NCBI RefSeq assembly: GCF_000758165.1
Contig: NZ_JNUP01000029.1
Location: 1-64,000, forward strand
Reading direction: 5' to 3'
From: Spirochaeta lutea
GTDB taxonomy: Bacteria; Spirochaetota; Spirochaetia; DSM-27196; Salinispiraceae
DNA length: 64,000 bases
Shown: positions 1 through 9,203 of the stretch, one piece after another
Position numbering within the stretch: position 1 is the stretch's first letter
Layout: the number at the start of each line of letters is the position of its first letter
Notes under the pieces: generated by a model
The model's input: only the letters and a program-made list of their open reading frames with translations
Databases searched by the model: none
Told to the model about the DNA's origin: nothing
Program-made: the position numbers and the translations under genes

Positions 1-230
1 GTTGATTTCTTTTCCTCAGGGTACTTAGATGGTTCACTTCCCCTGGTTTCGCTCTGACAACCTATGAATTCAGTTGCCAGTGACAGAACATAACTCCTGC
101 CGGGTTACCCCATTCGGTCATCTGCGGATCTTAGGATGTGTGCTCCTCCCCGCAGCTTTTCGCAGCTTACCACGACCTTCTTCGCCGGATAGTCCCAAGG
201 CATCCACCGTAAACTCTTATTCGCTTGACC
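1..230 (-). rRNA. 23S ribosomal RNA, 5' portion (cut by window edge)
   Basis: The minus strand from 230 downward reads as the start of a bacterial 23S rRNA: GGTCAAGCGAATAAG, then ACGGTGGATGCCTTGG, a hallmark of the 23S 5' domain. Only the first ~230 nt are present. Upstream there is no 16S 3' end (no anti-Shine-Dalgarno tail) and no tRNA before the TPR gene at 669, so this 23S is not part of a classic 16S-23S operon. It has its own promoter near 514-542 and a boxA near 346-358. Confidence 0.95.
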
Positions 231-345
231 ATATTTACCGCTGGTGTCATTCCTAACCCCAGCCGCTCATACAGTACTACTATCGTCTTTCTTCTAAAAC
301 GCGCAGGTTTTCTTTCTTACCTTTGCTTGCTTTCCATTCTCTTAA

Positions 346-358
346 CTGTTAAAGATCA
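346..358 (-). promoter_or_regulatory. boxA-like antitermination element in the 23S leader
   Basis: The minus strand reads TGATCTTTAACAG, near-identical to bacterial rRNA boxA (TGCTCTTTAACA), which recruits NusB/S10. It sits in the precursor leader about 115 nt before mature 23S, as expected for rRNA antitermination. A short hairpin (CAGACA-AA-TGTCTG, 475-488) lies further upstream in the leader. Confidence 0.65.
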
Positions 359-513
359 AACCGGTTTTCGGACCGGGGGCAATAGAATCACCCTTAAAAA
401 GGCCGCAGACACACCACACCCCAGATGTAAGGCCACAGACGTATTCACTGTAGTGGAATATGGCGTGCGCGCGGCAGACAAATGTCTGTGCGCTATTGCG
501 GCGACTGGATGGG

Positions 514-542
514 ACTATACAAGAAAGGCCGGTATGGGTCAA
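514..542 (-). promoter_or_regulatory. 23S rRNA promoter
   Basis: On the minus strand, TTGACC (537-542) is followed after exactly 17 nt by TATAGT (514-519). A start near 507 would give a precursor with a ~277-nt leader before mature 23S. The core and start region closely match the pyk promoter at 3677-3705. Confidence 0.75.
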
Positions 543-668
543 GGGAAATCATTATTAGCGTGCACCCCCGTGGAAGGCTCCTATGGGCGGCCCTTACGCG
601 GCGTAGTTTACAGCCTTCCTCCCCTGTCCACAGTCTGGCCCCATAGGGTGACAATCCCCGGATATCGT

Positions 669-1598
669 CTATGCCTCGTTCTCAAGGTATTCAAGAGCAT
701 AGCCGAAGGGACCGCGGAGGTCGATTTGAACCGGTCGTTTAGGCTCAACCAGCTGGTAGGCAGCGTACCAGTAACAGGTAAGATGCTCCCGGGGAACAGT
801 ACTTTCCAGGCTATGGAGGGTCACCGATTCATGAAACCCCTCCGATCCGGACAAGGCCAGCACCTCACACTCCCGCCCGACCGCAAGAATACGTTCCGGA
901 TCAAGGTTCATAAATACCCGCAGTACATGCACCATGGCCATGGCTGAGTCAAAGGAAAAGCCGTGATGCAGGCGGAAGGACTGACGCATACGCTGAGACC
1001 GGTAATCGATAATGGCCTCCAGGTCCGTGGTAGATTTATCGGCTTCCCCGGAGGGGCGTCCGAACACCTGGTGGGAAGCACCGATCTGCCGACGTAACCC
1101 GCTTCGCTGTTTTAGGGTTTGAAGCATCCGGTGTGACCTGGAATAGAACCAGCACTGTTCATATTCCTCTGCAAGGTCAAGGCCGATTCCATCATTGGGA
1201 TACAGGGCCCAGGCGAGTTCGAACCATAGGGCCGACTCATGGTGGTTTCCACGGTGGGCGTGAAGGCAGGCGAGTCCGAGCATGGCCTCTAAGCTCGCGG
1301 CATCCATACTCAGGGCAATCAGGTAATGAAGTTCAGCCATTCGGTGATCCGAGAGCAGACCGTAGACCCTGGCAAGCTCAAGATGGGCGGTAAAATGCTC
1401 AGGCTCTAGGGTAATGCACTGTTCCAGGGTTTGTCGTGCGTCGAAAATACGCTGTTCCCGAAGAAAACAGGAACCCAACAGGGTCAAGGCTTCCACATTA
1501 CCGGGATCTTCGTGGAGCAAATCCTCTATTACGGCCTCAGCCGCAGGAAAATCACGCCGATGAAAATAATCCTGAGCCAGTGCAACTGAAACCTTCAC
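669..1598 (-). CDS. TPR-repeat protein of unknown function
   Basis: The 309-residue protein begins with tetratricopeptide-type helical repeats (about residues 1-150; e.g. the stretch around NVEALTLLGSCFLREQRIFDA), usually a protein-protein interaction scaffold. The C-terminal half shows no family I recognise. There is no signal peptide or membrane segment, so it is probably cytoplasmic. The start is GTG, chosen because AGGAGG lies just upstream (revcomp of 1604-1612). It is read in the same direction as the 23S gene but lies upstream of that gene's promoter. Confidence 0.8.
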   Translation of the reverse strand: MKVSVALAQDYFHRRDFPAAEAVIEDLLHEDPGNVEALTLLGSCFLREQRIFDARQTLEQCITLEPEHFTAHLELARVYGLLSDHRMAELHYLIALSMDAASLEAMLGLACLHAHRGNHHESALWFELAWALYPNDGIGLDLAEEYEQCWFYSRSHRMLQTLKQRSGLRRQIGASHQVFGRPSGEADKSTTDLEAIIDYRSQRMRQSFRLHHGFSFDSAMAMVHVLRVFMNLDPERILAVGRECEVLALSGSEGFHESVTLHSLESTVPREHLTCYWYAAYQLVEPKRPVQIDLRGPFGYALEYLENEA

Positions 1599-2011
1599 GA
1601 GATCCTCCTTCTGTACTAAATATAACAGGGTGTATCGGCTAATTCAGGAAAGGACCTCACCGGAGTACCGATATACTACAAAAAGCCTCAAGATCCCGAG
1701 CTGCAGACTCTGGCAGCCTTGGCGTCGGGCTACCAGTTGCCCGAACGATACCACTGGAGGTGTCCACTTCCCAGGGAAGGCGCCCTGCAGGCTCGGAGCT
1801 ACCTTTTACGATACAACCGCTCATGCTGGGATTTACGAAGGCGCCCTGCAGGCTCGGAGCTACCAGTGCGTAGGCTCCACGCTCAGCCCCGCAAGAGTAT
1901 GCCTCCTGCCAGCCCCCAAAATGCCTACGCTTTGCCTGCCCGGAGCTACCAGTGCATAGTCCCCACGCTCAGCCCTCAAGAGAGGGTGCCTTTCCGTGGC
2001 CTACAGAACTG
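1599..2011. repeat. Intergenic block of imperfect direct repeats
   Basis: No convincing gene is present. A 28-nt block containing GGCGCCCTGCAGGCTCGGAG occurs at 1776-1803 and again at 1837-1864. A second block containing CGGAGCTACCAGTGC, then CCACGCTCAGCC, occurs near 1855-1890 and 1941-1976. The repeats look like duplicated or decayed non-coding DNA next to a MITE-like element. Open frames across the region have no family resemblance. Confidence 0.6.
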
Positions 2012-2116
2012 TAGTGCGCAAAAGGTTGTAAACTACGCCAGAGATAGCGGAACCGTCCGATTTTTTATCCACGGGTTGTGTTGCCAAGGCGAGAAGTTAC
2101 AACCGTTTGCACACTA
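2012..2116 (+). mobile_element. MITE-like element, copy A (105 bp)
   Basis: It is bounded by TA and by inverted termini: left GTGCGCAAAAGGTTGTAA, right (reverse complement) GTGTGCAAACGGTTGTAA. The length is identical to copies B and D. The internal segment carries AGATAGCGGA, as in copy B. There is no coding capacity. A solo fragment of the terminus (CAACCTTTTGCGTA, 2119-2132) abuts the right end, suggesting nested or repeated insertion. Confidence 0.8.
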
Positions 2117-2137
2117 TCCAACCTTTTGCGTAGCATC

Positions 2138-2168
2138 AAAAAAAAGCGCCGGGCTGGTAACCCGGCGC
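2138..2168 (-). terminator. Rho-independent terminator of pyk
   Basis: The minus strand has an 8-bp perfect GC stem (GCGCCGGG / CCCGGCGC, 2146-2168) with a 7-nt loop, followed by eight T residues (2138-2145). It lies about 45 nt past the pyk stop codon in the correct orientation. Confidence 0.9.
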
Positions 2169-2214
2169 AATGATTAAACAATGGACACTCTTGCAGTACG
2201 GAGAATTAGGGCAT

Positions 2215-3645
2215 TCAGCCGTTCAGCAGATTCTCAATGGTGGAAATCTCGATGAATGAGGCGCCGGTGGAGGGACCGAAGTTTCCAGCCAAAATCAGAA
2301 CGGTGTCTTCGGCGTTCAGCTGTTCCTCCTTCACCAGGTGATTCAGGGACCGGGCAACAAAGTCATCGTGACCGCTGGCGTCAACGGTCATGAGATTAGC
2401 ATGAACGCCATAGGTCAGGGCCAGGCGCCGCATTACCTGTTCGTTGTAGCATTCCACAAAAATAGGGATGTTTCCCCGGAAGGCGGAGAGGTAGCGGGCG
2501 GTCCGGCCAGTGGAGGTGTCGATTACGATCCCTTTAAGGGGAAGACGGTTCTCAGCGCTGACCGCAGCTTCGGCCAGAAAGGCGGGAATGGCTTTGCTGG
2601 AGGGGTGTACCGTCAGGTCAACCATGGCAGGGGTTTGTTCCTCGGTGTAGCGGGCGACCCGGGCCATGGTTTTTACCGCCTCTACCGGATAATCACCGTA
2701 GGCGGTTTCCCCGGACAACATGAGACAGTCCGTTCCGTCGTATACCGCATTAGCGATGTCGCTTACCTCAGCACGGGTGGGCCGGGGTTTCTTGATCATG
2801 GTGTGGAGCATTTGGGTGGCGGTAATAACCGGTTTGCATTTTTCCCGGCATTTGCGGATGATCATCTTTTGGATTGCAGGAATCTTTTCTGCGGGGATTT
2901 CAATGCCCAGGTCGCCCCGGGCAACCATAACCCCGTACACATGATCCAGAATCTCATCAATATTATCGACACCTTCCTGGTTCTCGATCTTTGCAATAAT
3001 CTGGCACTCCGAATTTGACTCATCCAAGATCTTTTGAATGGCCAGAACGTCCTCTTTATTCCGGACAAAGGAGTGGGCGATGAAATCGATCTCGTGCTGA
3101 ATAGCGAATTTAATGTAATCGTAATCCTTCTGACTGATAGCAGGAAGGCTGATGTGGACTCCGGGAGTGTTAACCGATTTTTTAGAACCGATCTCGCCGT
3201 CGTTTTCCACCCGGCAGATGAGGTACTCATCGTCTTTCTCGATCACCGTAAGTCCCACATCGCCATCGTCGATGAGCAGGGTTTTTCCAACCGGCACATC
3301 CCGGACGAAGCCTTCGTAGCTGAGGTAGATTACCTCTTTTGTAGATAGGCCGTTGGGATCACCCTTTACCTTGATGATATCGCCGGTTTGCACGAAGATA
3401 TCCTCGTCCTTCTTCTTCATGGTACGTACTTCCGGGCCTTTGGTGTCCAGGACCAAGGGAATCTTGTTGGAAACCTTTCGTACGTTATCTACTACCCGAA
3501 GGGTATCTTCGGCGGTCTGGTGGGCCGTATTGAGCCTGACTGCTGTCATACCCTCGTTGTAGAGGGTGCGGATAAAATCGGGGTCACACTTCAGGTCAGA
3601 TATGGTAGCCAATATCTTTGTTTGCTTTTGCACAGTATTCTCCAA
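2215..3645 (-). CDS. pyk: Pyruvate kinase
   Basis: Catalyses phosphoenolpyruvate + ADP to pyruvate + ATP, the last step of glycolysis. The 476 residues match the usual length. Visible motifs: TKGPEVR (68-74), VMVARGDLGIEIP, and the signature ITATQMLHTMIKKPRPTRAE followed by DGTDCLMLSGETA. The usual N-terminal RxNxSH motif reads RLNTAH, with Ala for Ser. The start codon is TTG; no ATG fits better and no clear Shine-Dalgarno is seen. A strong promoter lies ~30 nt upstream and a terminator follows, so the gene is probably monocistronic. Confidence 0.96.
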   Translation of the reverse strand: MENTVQKQTKILATISDLKCDPDFIRTLYNEGMTAVRLNTAHQTAEDTLRVVDNVRKVSNKIPLVLDTKGPEVRTMKKKDEDIFVQTGDIIKVKGDPNGLSTKEVIYLSYEGFVRDVPVGKTLLIDDGDVGLTVIEKDDEYLICRVENDGEIGSKKSVNTPGVHISLPAISQKDYDYIKFAIQHEIDFIAHSFVRNKEDVLAIQKILDESNSECQIIAKIENQEGVDNIDEILDHVYGVMVARGDLGIEIPAEKIPAIQKMIIRKCREKCKPVITATQMLHTMIKKPRPTRAEVSDIANAVYDGTDCLMLSGETAYGDYPVEAVKTMARVARYTEEQTPAMVDLTVHPSSKAIPAFLAEAAVSAENRLPLKGIVIDTSTGRTARYLSAFRGNIPIFVECYNEQVMRRLALTYGVHANLMTVDASGHDDFVARSLNHLVKEEQLNAEDTVLILAGNFGPSTGASFIEISTIENLLNG

Positions 3646-3676
3646 ATTGTTAGGGATTGGGTTTGTTTTGGATGGA

Positions 3677-3705
3677 AGTATAGAAGAAAGGACCTATGTG
3701 GTCAA
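3677..3705 (-). promoter_or_regulatory. pyk promoter
   Basis: On the minus strand TTGACC (3700-3705), 17 nt, TATACT (3677-3682), then TCCATCCA across the expected start site. Its spacer end, -10 and start region share 20 of 23 positions with the 23S promoter. Confidence 0.75.
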
Positions 3706-3910
3706 TCAACGCCAAGCGAGGCCGGTCTCTCCGGCGACCCGACGTGGCAGGAAGTAGTATTAGTCCGGCGCATGACTCATTCGATCCAGCGCTATGAAGG
3801 AACAGCAGGCATTTTGGGTTTAGGGTGATTCAAATGCCCGGGCAACAATCATCTGCAGTTTTTACCACCAGATGTACCCCTCTACCCGGAGCTGGCAGAT
3901 CCGCCGATCG

Positions 3911-4294
3911 TTATAAGGCCCGGCGAAACAATCGCCCATTTACCAAGGCCACCATGATTCCGAGGAAACCAAGTCCGCCTCCCAGGAATAGAGCCAGATC
4001 CCCAGCCATACCGGCAAAGGTTTGCAGAGAAAACGCCTCCCCAGCCCGGACGATTAGCCCCAGGGTAAAGGTGATACCGCCAATCCAGAACAGAACCATG
4101 CCTAAAATCCGGCGGCGTTTAGAGCGTTTTTCAAAATCATCCTGGGTAAATGTAACCCAACGGAAGGCCTGGCGTTTATCCATGGAGAAATGGGCTGAGA
4201 TAATTTGGGAAATCTGCAGCTCATCAATTCCACTGCGGAGGAGGGTAATGATTTCTCTTCTGGCTTTGCGATACTGTTCTACCTGTTTCATCAA
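3911..4294 (-). CDS. Small membrane protein of unknown function
   Basis: 127 residues. The N-terminal ~60 are charged and helical, followed by a basic stretch (KRSKRRR), then two hydrophobic membrane-spanning segments (about 65-82 and 93-117). I recognise no family. The basic cluster before the first segment suggests a cytoplasmic N-terminus. It stands alone between pyk and a small AraC-linked membrane gene. Confidence 0.6.
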   Translation of the reverse strand: MMKQVEQYRKARREIITLLRSGIDELQISQIISAHFSMDKRQAFRWVTFTQDDFEKRSKRRRILGMVLFWIGGITFTLGLIVRAGEAFSLQTFAGMAGDLALFLGGGLGFLGIMVALVNGRLFRRAL

Positions 4295-4586
4295 TTACAT
4301 AATACAAATTCAGAGGGCAAAAGTCAAAGGATTTCCTTCATATACCCATCTTTCTTAATATCTCTATTACCATGGTGGATACCTCTAGCAACCTCTTGTT
4401 GCTGTAGATGCACTGAATTCAATCCATGAACGTCCGAATCACATCGAAGCTCCACCATAGGCTTCAATCCGGAGAGATCAACAGTATGAGATAGGTGCTC
4501 TGGACTGATCGGGGGTATGTCAATTTCCAGGCTCGGACCCGCTCCCATCGACCCGATGGGAGCAGGGATCCAGTATCATTCTAAGG

Positions 4587-5015
4587 CTAAGATTTGTTGA
4601 TAGTATCTGCCCTCTTTCGTTGTAAGAACGTAAAGGATAGATACAGAACTATGCCGCCAAGACCCTGCTCGACTATATGATAAAGGGTGTTCAGAACCTC
4701 ATATGAAACCGAACTGCCTTGGGCCGCGGCAATGGCCAGTCCATGGGGAAAAACCCAAAGAATCCCGATAATCACCCCGGTCTCAATCCCTGCAATAATC
4801 CCCCTGCGGTGTTGCTGCAACAGGAGAAACAGATAGACCATGAAACCGGCCAACACAACATACGATATTAGCATGAGAAGCAATCCCTCATGATGGGCCT
4901 CGGCCTCAACCGAGATGAGGGGCAGGATGAGGTTATGCCATAATCCGCCGATCACCCACATACTGAATCCCGTAATACAACTGATTACACCATATTTAAG
5001 TCCTCGTATGATCAT
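4587..5015 (-). CDS. Four-helix membrane protein of unknown function
   Basis: About 142 residues with four predicted transmembrane helices and conserved-looking small and aromatic residues (GLWHNLILP, HGLLL-like). ATG at 5013-5015 is chosen because AGGAGG lies 6 nt upstream; a GTG two codons earlier would sit directly on that site. It lies just downstream of, and co-directional with, an AraC regulator, which probably controls it (inference). Confidence 0.7.
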   Translation of the reverse strand: MIIRGLKYGVISCITGFSMWVIGGLWHNLILPLISVEAEAHHEGLLLMLISYVVLAGFMVYLFLLLQQHRRGIIAGIETGVIIGILWVFPHGLAIAAAQGSSVSYEVLNTLYHIVEQGLGGIVLYLSFTFLQRKRADTINKS

Positions 5016-5081
5016 AATCACCCTCCTAAAAATTTTAGTTAAGGGTACCCGGAATACAAACTGGCTACTTGTACATTTCAG

Positions 5082-5828
5082 CTATTCTCTAGTGTGGGAG
5101 GGATTTATTCCGAAACAGTGCTTAAACACCTTGCTGAAATGGGGTTGATCGGCGAATCCGCCGGAGAATGAGGCCTCGGTCAGAGATCTATTCCCATGCA
5201 TGGAGGCAATGGAGTCTCGCAGTTTAATATGGCGAGCATATTCCCGGTATGTACAGCCAACCTCCTCCTTGAAGAGATGAGAGAACCGGCTTGGTGAGAT
5301 ATGGACGTATTCGGCAATTTTCGCCAAGGAGAGAGGCGGCGAGCCTGCTCGGGCGACAATATCCATAGCTTTGCGTATTCGTGGATCTAACTCGGGGTGA
5401 GCAAAAGTTCCTTTTCCGGATTGATTCAGAAGACTGAGCAGAATTCCCTGAACCGCTGCCTGGTCCTTGTGCTGGGAATTCTGCCAACTCCGAATGTGTG
5501 CGACGGTTTGAGCGAGAGTTGTTCTATCCAACGGAGCAAAACCTTGATGAGCAGCCTGCAGTCTCAACCCGATAACCGAATAGGGATCGATATGAATGAA
5601 GACCGTATAGTCTCGGGTTGTGGTTTGGATCCTGAACTCGGTTCTCCCAGGTATATACACCGCCTCGTAGTTCTTCTGGTTACTGTTTCGCGGGGTTATG
5701 GAAAATTCACCTTCTAGGGCCAAGATAACACTAATATACTGGTGCTTGTGAATCTTCGCATCAATGTTTTTCCCGAGGAAAATTCCTCCAGCATGACAGA
5801 ATCCCAGAATCATGGTTTTAGTACCCAT
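5082..5828 (-). CDS. AraC-family transcriptional regulator
   Basis: 248 residues. The N-terminal ~100 look like a cupin-type effector domain; the C-terminal ~100 hold two helix-turn-helix motifs of the AraC/XylS type (LAKIAEYVHISPSRFSHLFK and the region ending FSGGFADQPHFSKVFKHCFG). It probably activates or represses its own unit, including the membrane gene 67 nt downstream. A candidate promoter TTACAA-N17-TAGTCT lies just before the start codon on the minus strand. Confidence 0.88.
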   Translation of the reverse strand: MGTKTMILGFCHAGGIFLGKNIDAKIHKHQYISVILALEGEFSITPRNSNQKNYEAVYIPGRTEFRIQTTTRDYTVFIHIDPYSVIGLRLQAAHQGFAPLDRTTLAQTVAHIRSWQNSQHKDQAAVQGILLSLLNQSGKGTFAHPELDPRIRKAMDIVARAGSPPLSLAKIAEYVHISPSRFSHLFKEEVGCTYREYARHIKLRDSIASMHGNRSLTEASFSGGFADQPHFSKVFKHCFGINPSHTRE

Positions 5829-5996
5829 ATCGAAATCAGACTACCCCAGGAGAGTGATTTTTGTAAGCACCGGGAGTGCGCAATAATTTTGACTATGTAT
5901 TAATTGGCAATAGGAGTGCAAAAGCTGCCCATCAAGTACCCTGGGATCGATCTTCTCTTTCCCCCGGGTATGATTTTTTGTATCTTACTAGGGAAT

Positions 5997-6641
5997 ATGA
6001 AACGTCAAACCCGCTTACCCCTGTTCCCCCTGGGACTGGTTCTGCTGCCGACCATGAAACTTCCCCTGCACATCTTTGAGGAACGCTACCGTGAACTGGT
6101 AAACACCTGTATCCGGGAAAACCGCGAGTTCGGTATCGTGTATTACAACGGATCCACCCTGCGGAAATCCGGTTCCAGTGCCTCTATAGAACAAATAATA
6201 CAAACCTATGATGATGGCCGCATTGATATACTGACCCAGGGAAGAAAGCGATTTCATATCGATCGGCTCTTCGAGGATAAACCATATATAGAAGCCGAGG
6301 TAACCTACTATCAAGATGAACCGGACCTGTATAACCGCCCCCTGGACGAACTGGTAACCGAGGCATTGGACCGCATTAAAAAGATTACCGAGCTATCCGG
6401 CAAGAGCTTCAGCCCCGAAGATTTTATCGGTATTCCTGCCAAGGACCTCAGTTTCCTGCTCTCTGCCACGGATGTACTGAGTATTGAGGAAAAACAGGAG
6501 AACCTTGAATCGGTATCGGTACGCTGCCGTTTTGAACGTATTATAACCGCTGCCGAACGTCACATCGAACGGATAGAGAGCACCCAGCGGATTCAAAAGA
6601 TGCTGGGGGAGGATGATGATATTTCCCACATGTTCAACTAA
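5997..6641 (+). CDS. Lon protease N-terminal (substrate-binding) domain protein
   Basis: About 214 residues from ATG 5997. LPLFPLGLVLLPTMKLPLHI followed by FEERY is the diagnostic beginning of the Lon-N (PUA-like) domain, and the C-terminal half is helical. No AAA+ ATPase or protease domain is present, so it is a stand-alone Lon-N protein of uncertain role, not Lon protease. The in-frame upstream extension lacks family similarity and is excluded. Confidence 0.88.
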   Translation: MKRQTRLPLFPLGLVLLPTMKLPLHIFEERYRELVNTCIRENREFGIVYYNGSTLRKSGSSASIEQIIQTYDDGRIDILTQGRKRFHIDRLFEDKPYIEAEVTYYQDEPDLYNRPLDELVTEALDRIKKITELSGKSFSPEDFIGIPAKDLSFLLSATDVLSIEEKQENLESVSVRCRFERIITAAERHIERIESTQRIQKMLGEDDDISHMFN

Positions 6642-6713
6642 TACTCATTATTCCAATATATCGACCGATAGTGTATACATAGGTGTAGAATCACAGAAAG
6701 GCGGCAGCGGTCA

Positions 6714-7796
6714 ATGCTAGGACGAAGCAAAATTAAACGGCTTCAGAAAGAAATGGAAGAACTCACCAATTCGTATGAGAAGCAGATTTTTGATCTTAAG
6801 CAGCTCATAGAGATTTCTAAGAGCCTGAACTCTACTCTGGATTTCAACGCCTTGATTCAATCGATTCTCTACATCTGTATGGGACAGTTAAAGGTACTGA
6901 AAGCGGGCATCTTTGTCCGCAAGGACATCGCCCGGCAACACCTGGTGCTGCACCGCAACCAGGTAGGGTTCGACATTGACCACTCCATTTCCTACATGGT
7001 GCCCGAAGACCACCCCCTGCTCCACTATTTCCAGGATCATTTTGAGTGTCATACCCTGCCGGAGCTTGAGGCTGCGGTGCCGGAAATACGATCCCTAGAG
7101 GCTCTTACCCAGCTGGAACCCTGTCTGATCATTCCCCTGCGTGCCAAGAACATCGTAAACGGTATACTGGTTCTGGGAGATCCCATTACCGAGACCCTTT
7201 TTTCCCCGGAGGAACGGGATTACGCCCTGAATATTTCCATCCTGGCTGGGATTGCGGTTCACAACGCATTTCTGTACGAGGTAACCACCACCGACATGAT
7301 GACCCGGCTCCGGTTGCGACACTACTTCCTGGATGTCCTCAGCACCAGCATGGCCGACGCTCGACGGAAGAAGCATACCCTCAGTCTGGTGATGATTGAC
7401 ATCGATAATTTTAAGCGACTGAACGACACCCACGGCCACATCTACGGCGACCAGGTGATTAAACGGGTCGCGGAGTTGATGCTGGACAATATCCGGCAGA
7501 CCGATTTAGCAGCCCGCTACGGCGGGGAAGAGTTTGTTCTGGTTCTCCACGACGCCGACACCGACACCGCATCGGCGATTGCCGAGCGGATTAGGATTGC
7601 CATAGAGGAATCAGAGGTGGAATACGAGGGTACGATTCTCAGCGTTACCGTGAGTATGGGAATTGCCCAGTTCAACGCCCGGCTGGATACCTCGCCCCGG
7701 GCCTTTATCGACCGGGCGGATAAGGCACTGTACCAGGCGAAGGAGGGAGGCAAGAATCAGATACGGGTTGCAGCCCCTCCGGTAACCTCGGTGTAA
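6714..7796 (+). CDS. GAF-GGDEF diguanylate cyclase
   Basis: 360 residues: an N-terminal coiled coil (1-35), a GAF-like sensory domain (~40-185) and a GGDEF domain (~190-355). The catalytic motif is GGEEF (270-274). Metal-binding MIDIDNFKRLND (~227-238) is intact, and an RxxD inhibitory site (RQTD, 261-264) sits five residues before GGEEF, predicting c-di-GMP synthesis with product inhibition. There is no membrane segment, so it is cytoplasmic. It is probably its own transcription unit. Confidence 0.95.
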   Translation: MLGRSKIKRLQKEMEELTNSYEKQIFDLKQLIEISKSLNSTLDFNALIQSILYICMGQLKVLKAGIFVRKDIARQHLVLHRNQVGFDIDHSISYMVPEDHPLLHYFQDHFECHTLPELEAAVPEIRSLEALTQLEPCLIIPLRAKNIVNGILVLGDPITETLFSPEERDYALNISILAGIAVHNAFLYEVTTTDMMTRLRLRHYFLDVLSTSMADARRKKHTLSLVMIDIDNFKRLNDTHGHIYGDQVIKRVAELMLDNIRQTDLAARYGGEEFVLVLHDADTDTASAIAERIRIAIEESEVEYEGTILSVTVSMGIAQFNARLDTSPRAFIDRADKALYQAKEGGKNQIRVAAPPVTSV

Positions 7797-7970
7797 CCAT
7801 TTTCGGGAACCGCCCCGGGGTTCCCCCGGGCTGGAGTGGCCTTTCACGGGGAGCTACTCCTCGGGGCAGGGCTATGAGCTGCCTCCCCGGACCTGGGTAG
7901 ACCCAGCCCGCAACCTGGCGCGGACATTCGAATCACCCTCAATGAACAACTACCCCAACCCAAACCTAGA

Positions 7971-7999
7971 TTTACTTTTTAGCGGGATTTTCGTAGAGT
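7971..7999 (+). promoter_or_regulatory. nadA promoter, candidate leaderless
   Basis: TTTACT, 17-nt spacer, TAGAGT (7994-7999), then only six nt to the nadA ATG at 8006, with no Shine-Dalgarno. Transcription would begin at or next to the A of the start codon. Confidence 0.55.
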
Positions 8000-8005
8000 A
8001 TACCC

Positions 8006-8983
8006 ATGATTATTCAGAATGATTTAAAGGATTTGCGCGCCCAGTTGGAGCGGTCCATGATGCCCCACGAGATTGACATGGCTATGGAGCTCATCGCCAA
8101 GATCCGGGACCTGAAGAAGCAGATGAATGTGGTGGTCTTGGGGCATAACTATATGACACCGGATGTGTTCTACGGGGTGTCCGATTTTATCGGGGACAGC
8201 CTGGGACTTGCCCGGAAGGCCGCGGAAACCGAAGCCGATATAATTCTTTTTAACGGGGTTCATTTTATGGCCGAAACAGCCAAGGTTCTGAATCCCCACA
8301 AGACCGTACTGATCGCCGATCCCGATGCAGGGTGCAGCCTGGCGGAGAGTATCACCGCCGAGGATGTCCGGGGGTTGAAGGCACAGTATCCCGGAGCGCC
8401 GGTGGTGACCTATGTGAACTGTACCGCCGCGGTGAAGGCCGAGACGGACATTTGCTGCACCAGCGCCAACGCCCTGAAGGTGGTGGAGAGCCTGGATAGT
8501 GATGAGATAATCTTTCTGCCCGACGCCTACCTGGCTAAAAATGTTGCCCAAAAGACCAATAAAAAGATTATTTCCTGGGAACGGGGTAAGTGCATGGTCC
8601 ACGAACAGTTTACCCCCCGGGATATCCAAGCTGCCAGACGGCAGTACGGAGATCTGTTGGTGGTAAGCCATCCCGAGTGCGATACCCCGGTAACGGCGGA
8701 GAGCGATTTTGCCGGTTCTACCAGCCAGATGGAGGATGTGATCCGGGATAGCTCTCGAAAAAATGTTATGCTGATTACTGAGTGCAGTATGGCTGATAAT
8801 CTACGGGCGGTATTCCCCGAAAAGAACTTTGTTTCCACCTGCCAGACCTGCCCGCATATGAAGAAGATCACCCTGCCCAAGGTGTATGAGGCCCTGTTGA
8901 ATATGCAATATGAGGTGACTGTGCCGGATGATATTATCGCCCGGGCCCGGAAGGCCGTGGAACGGATGATTGCCATAGGATAG
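8006..8983 (+). CDS. nadA: Quinolinate synthase A
   Basis: Condenses iminoaspartate with dihydroxyacetone phosphate to quinolinate in de novo NAD synthesis, using a [4Fe-4S] cluster. 325 residues. [20 protein letters not shown] (45-64) and [10 protein letters not shown] are family signatures. Candidate cluster cysteines lie in TYVNC (Cys139), HPEC and CQTC. nadB and nadC are not in the window. The gene stands alone and appears to be transcribed from a leaderless promoter. Confidence 0.96.
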   Translation: MIIQNDLKDLRAQLERSMMPHEIDMAMELIAKIRDLKKQMNVVVLGHNYMTPDVFYGVSDFIGDSLGLARKAAETEADIILFNGVHFMAETAKVLNPHKTVLIADPDAGCSLAESITAEDVRGLKAQYPGAPVVTYVNCTAAVKAETDICCTSANALKVVESLDSDEIIFLPDAYLAKNVAQKTNKKIISWERGKCMVHEQFTPRDIQAARRQYGDLLVVSHPECDTPVTAESDFAGSTSQMEDVIRDSSRKNVMLITECSMADNLRAVFPEKNFVSTCQTCPHMKKITLPKVYEALLNMQYEVTVPDDIIARARKAVERMIAIG

Positions 8984-9060
8984 CAGAAGACGGCTGCCGG
9001 GCGGGGTATTCCCTGCCCGCCCACTCCCTGGGTAATTGTGTACCTCGGGGAACCCATTCC

Positions 9061-9167
9061 AAGTGCGCAACCGGTTGTACCATTCGGTGCTGATGTCCCT
9101 ACCCGGGGCGTGGTGTCTGAATGGGTAGCCTATACCTGGCACCCGTTCTATTCTTTTGCCCATCATC
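9061..9167 (-). mobile_element. MITE-like element, copy G (diverged)
   Basis: One end reads GTGCGCAACCGGTTGTAC (from 9063); the other, reverse-complemented, reads GGGCAAAAGAATAG and then GTGCCAGGTATAGG, resembling the left half of copy B. The element is therefore in reverse orientation. It lies between the convergent genes nadA and yaaA. Confidence 0.55.
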
Positions 9168-9203
9168 CATGGGTTTCGCCACTGAACCCACGCCGAACCG
9201 GTT

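Noticed and set aside
231-668. tRNA or 16S 3' end in the 23S upstream region
   Set aside because: No cloverleaf, no CCTCC-containing 16S tail and no T-loop consensus were found on either strand.
225-947. 240-codon open frame across the 23S leader and TPR gene
   Set aside because: It overlaps the rRNA leader, its promoter and the TPR gene on the other strand, and shows no protein family features.
4324-4548. 74-codon minus-strand open frame between two membrane genes
   Set aside because: No ribosome site, no family resemblance, and composition like random non-coding sequence.
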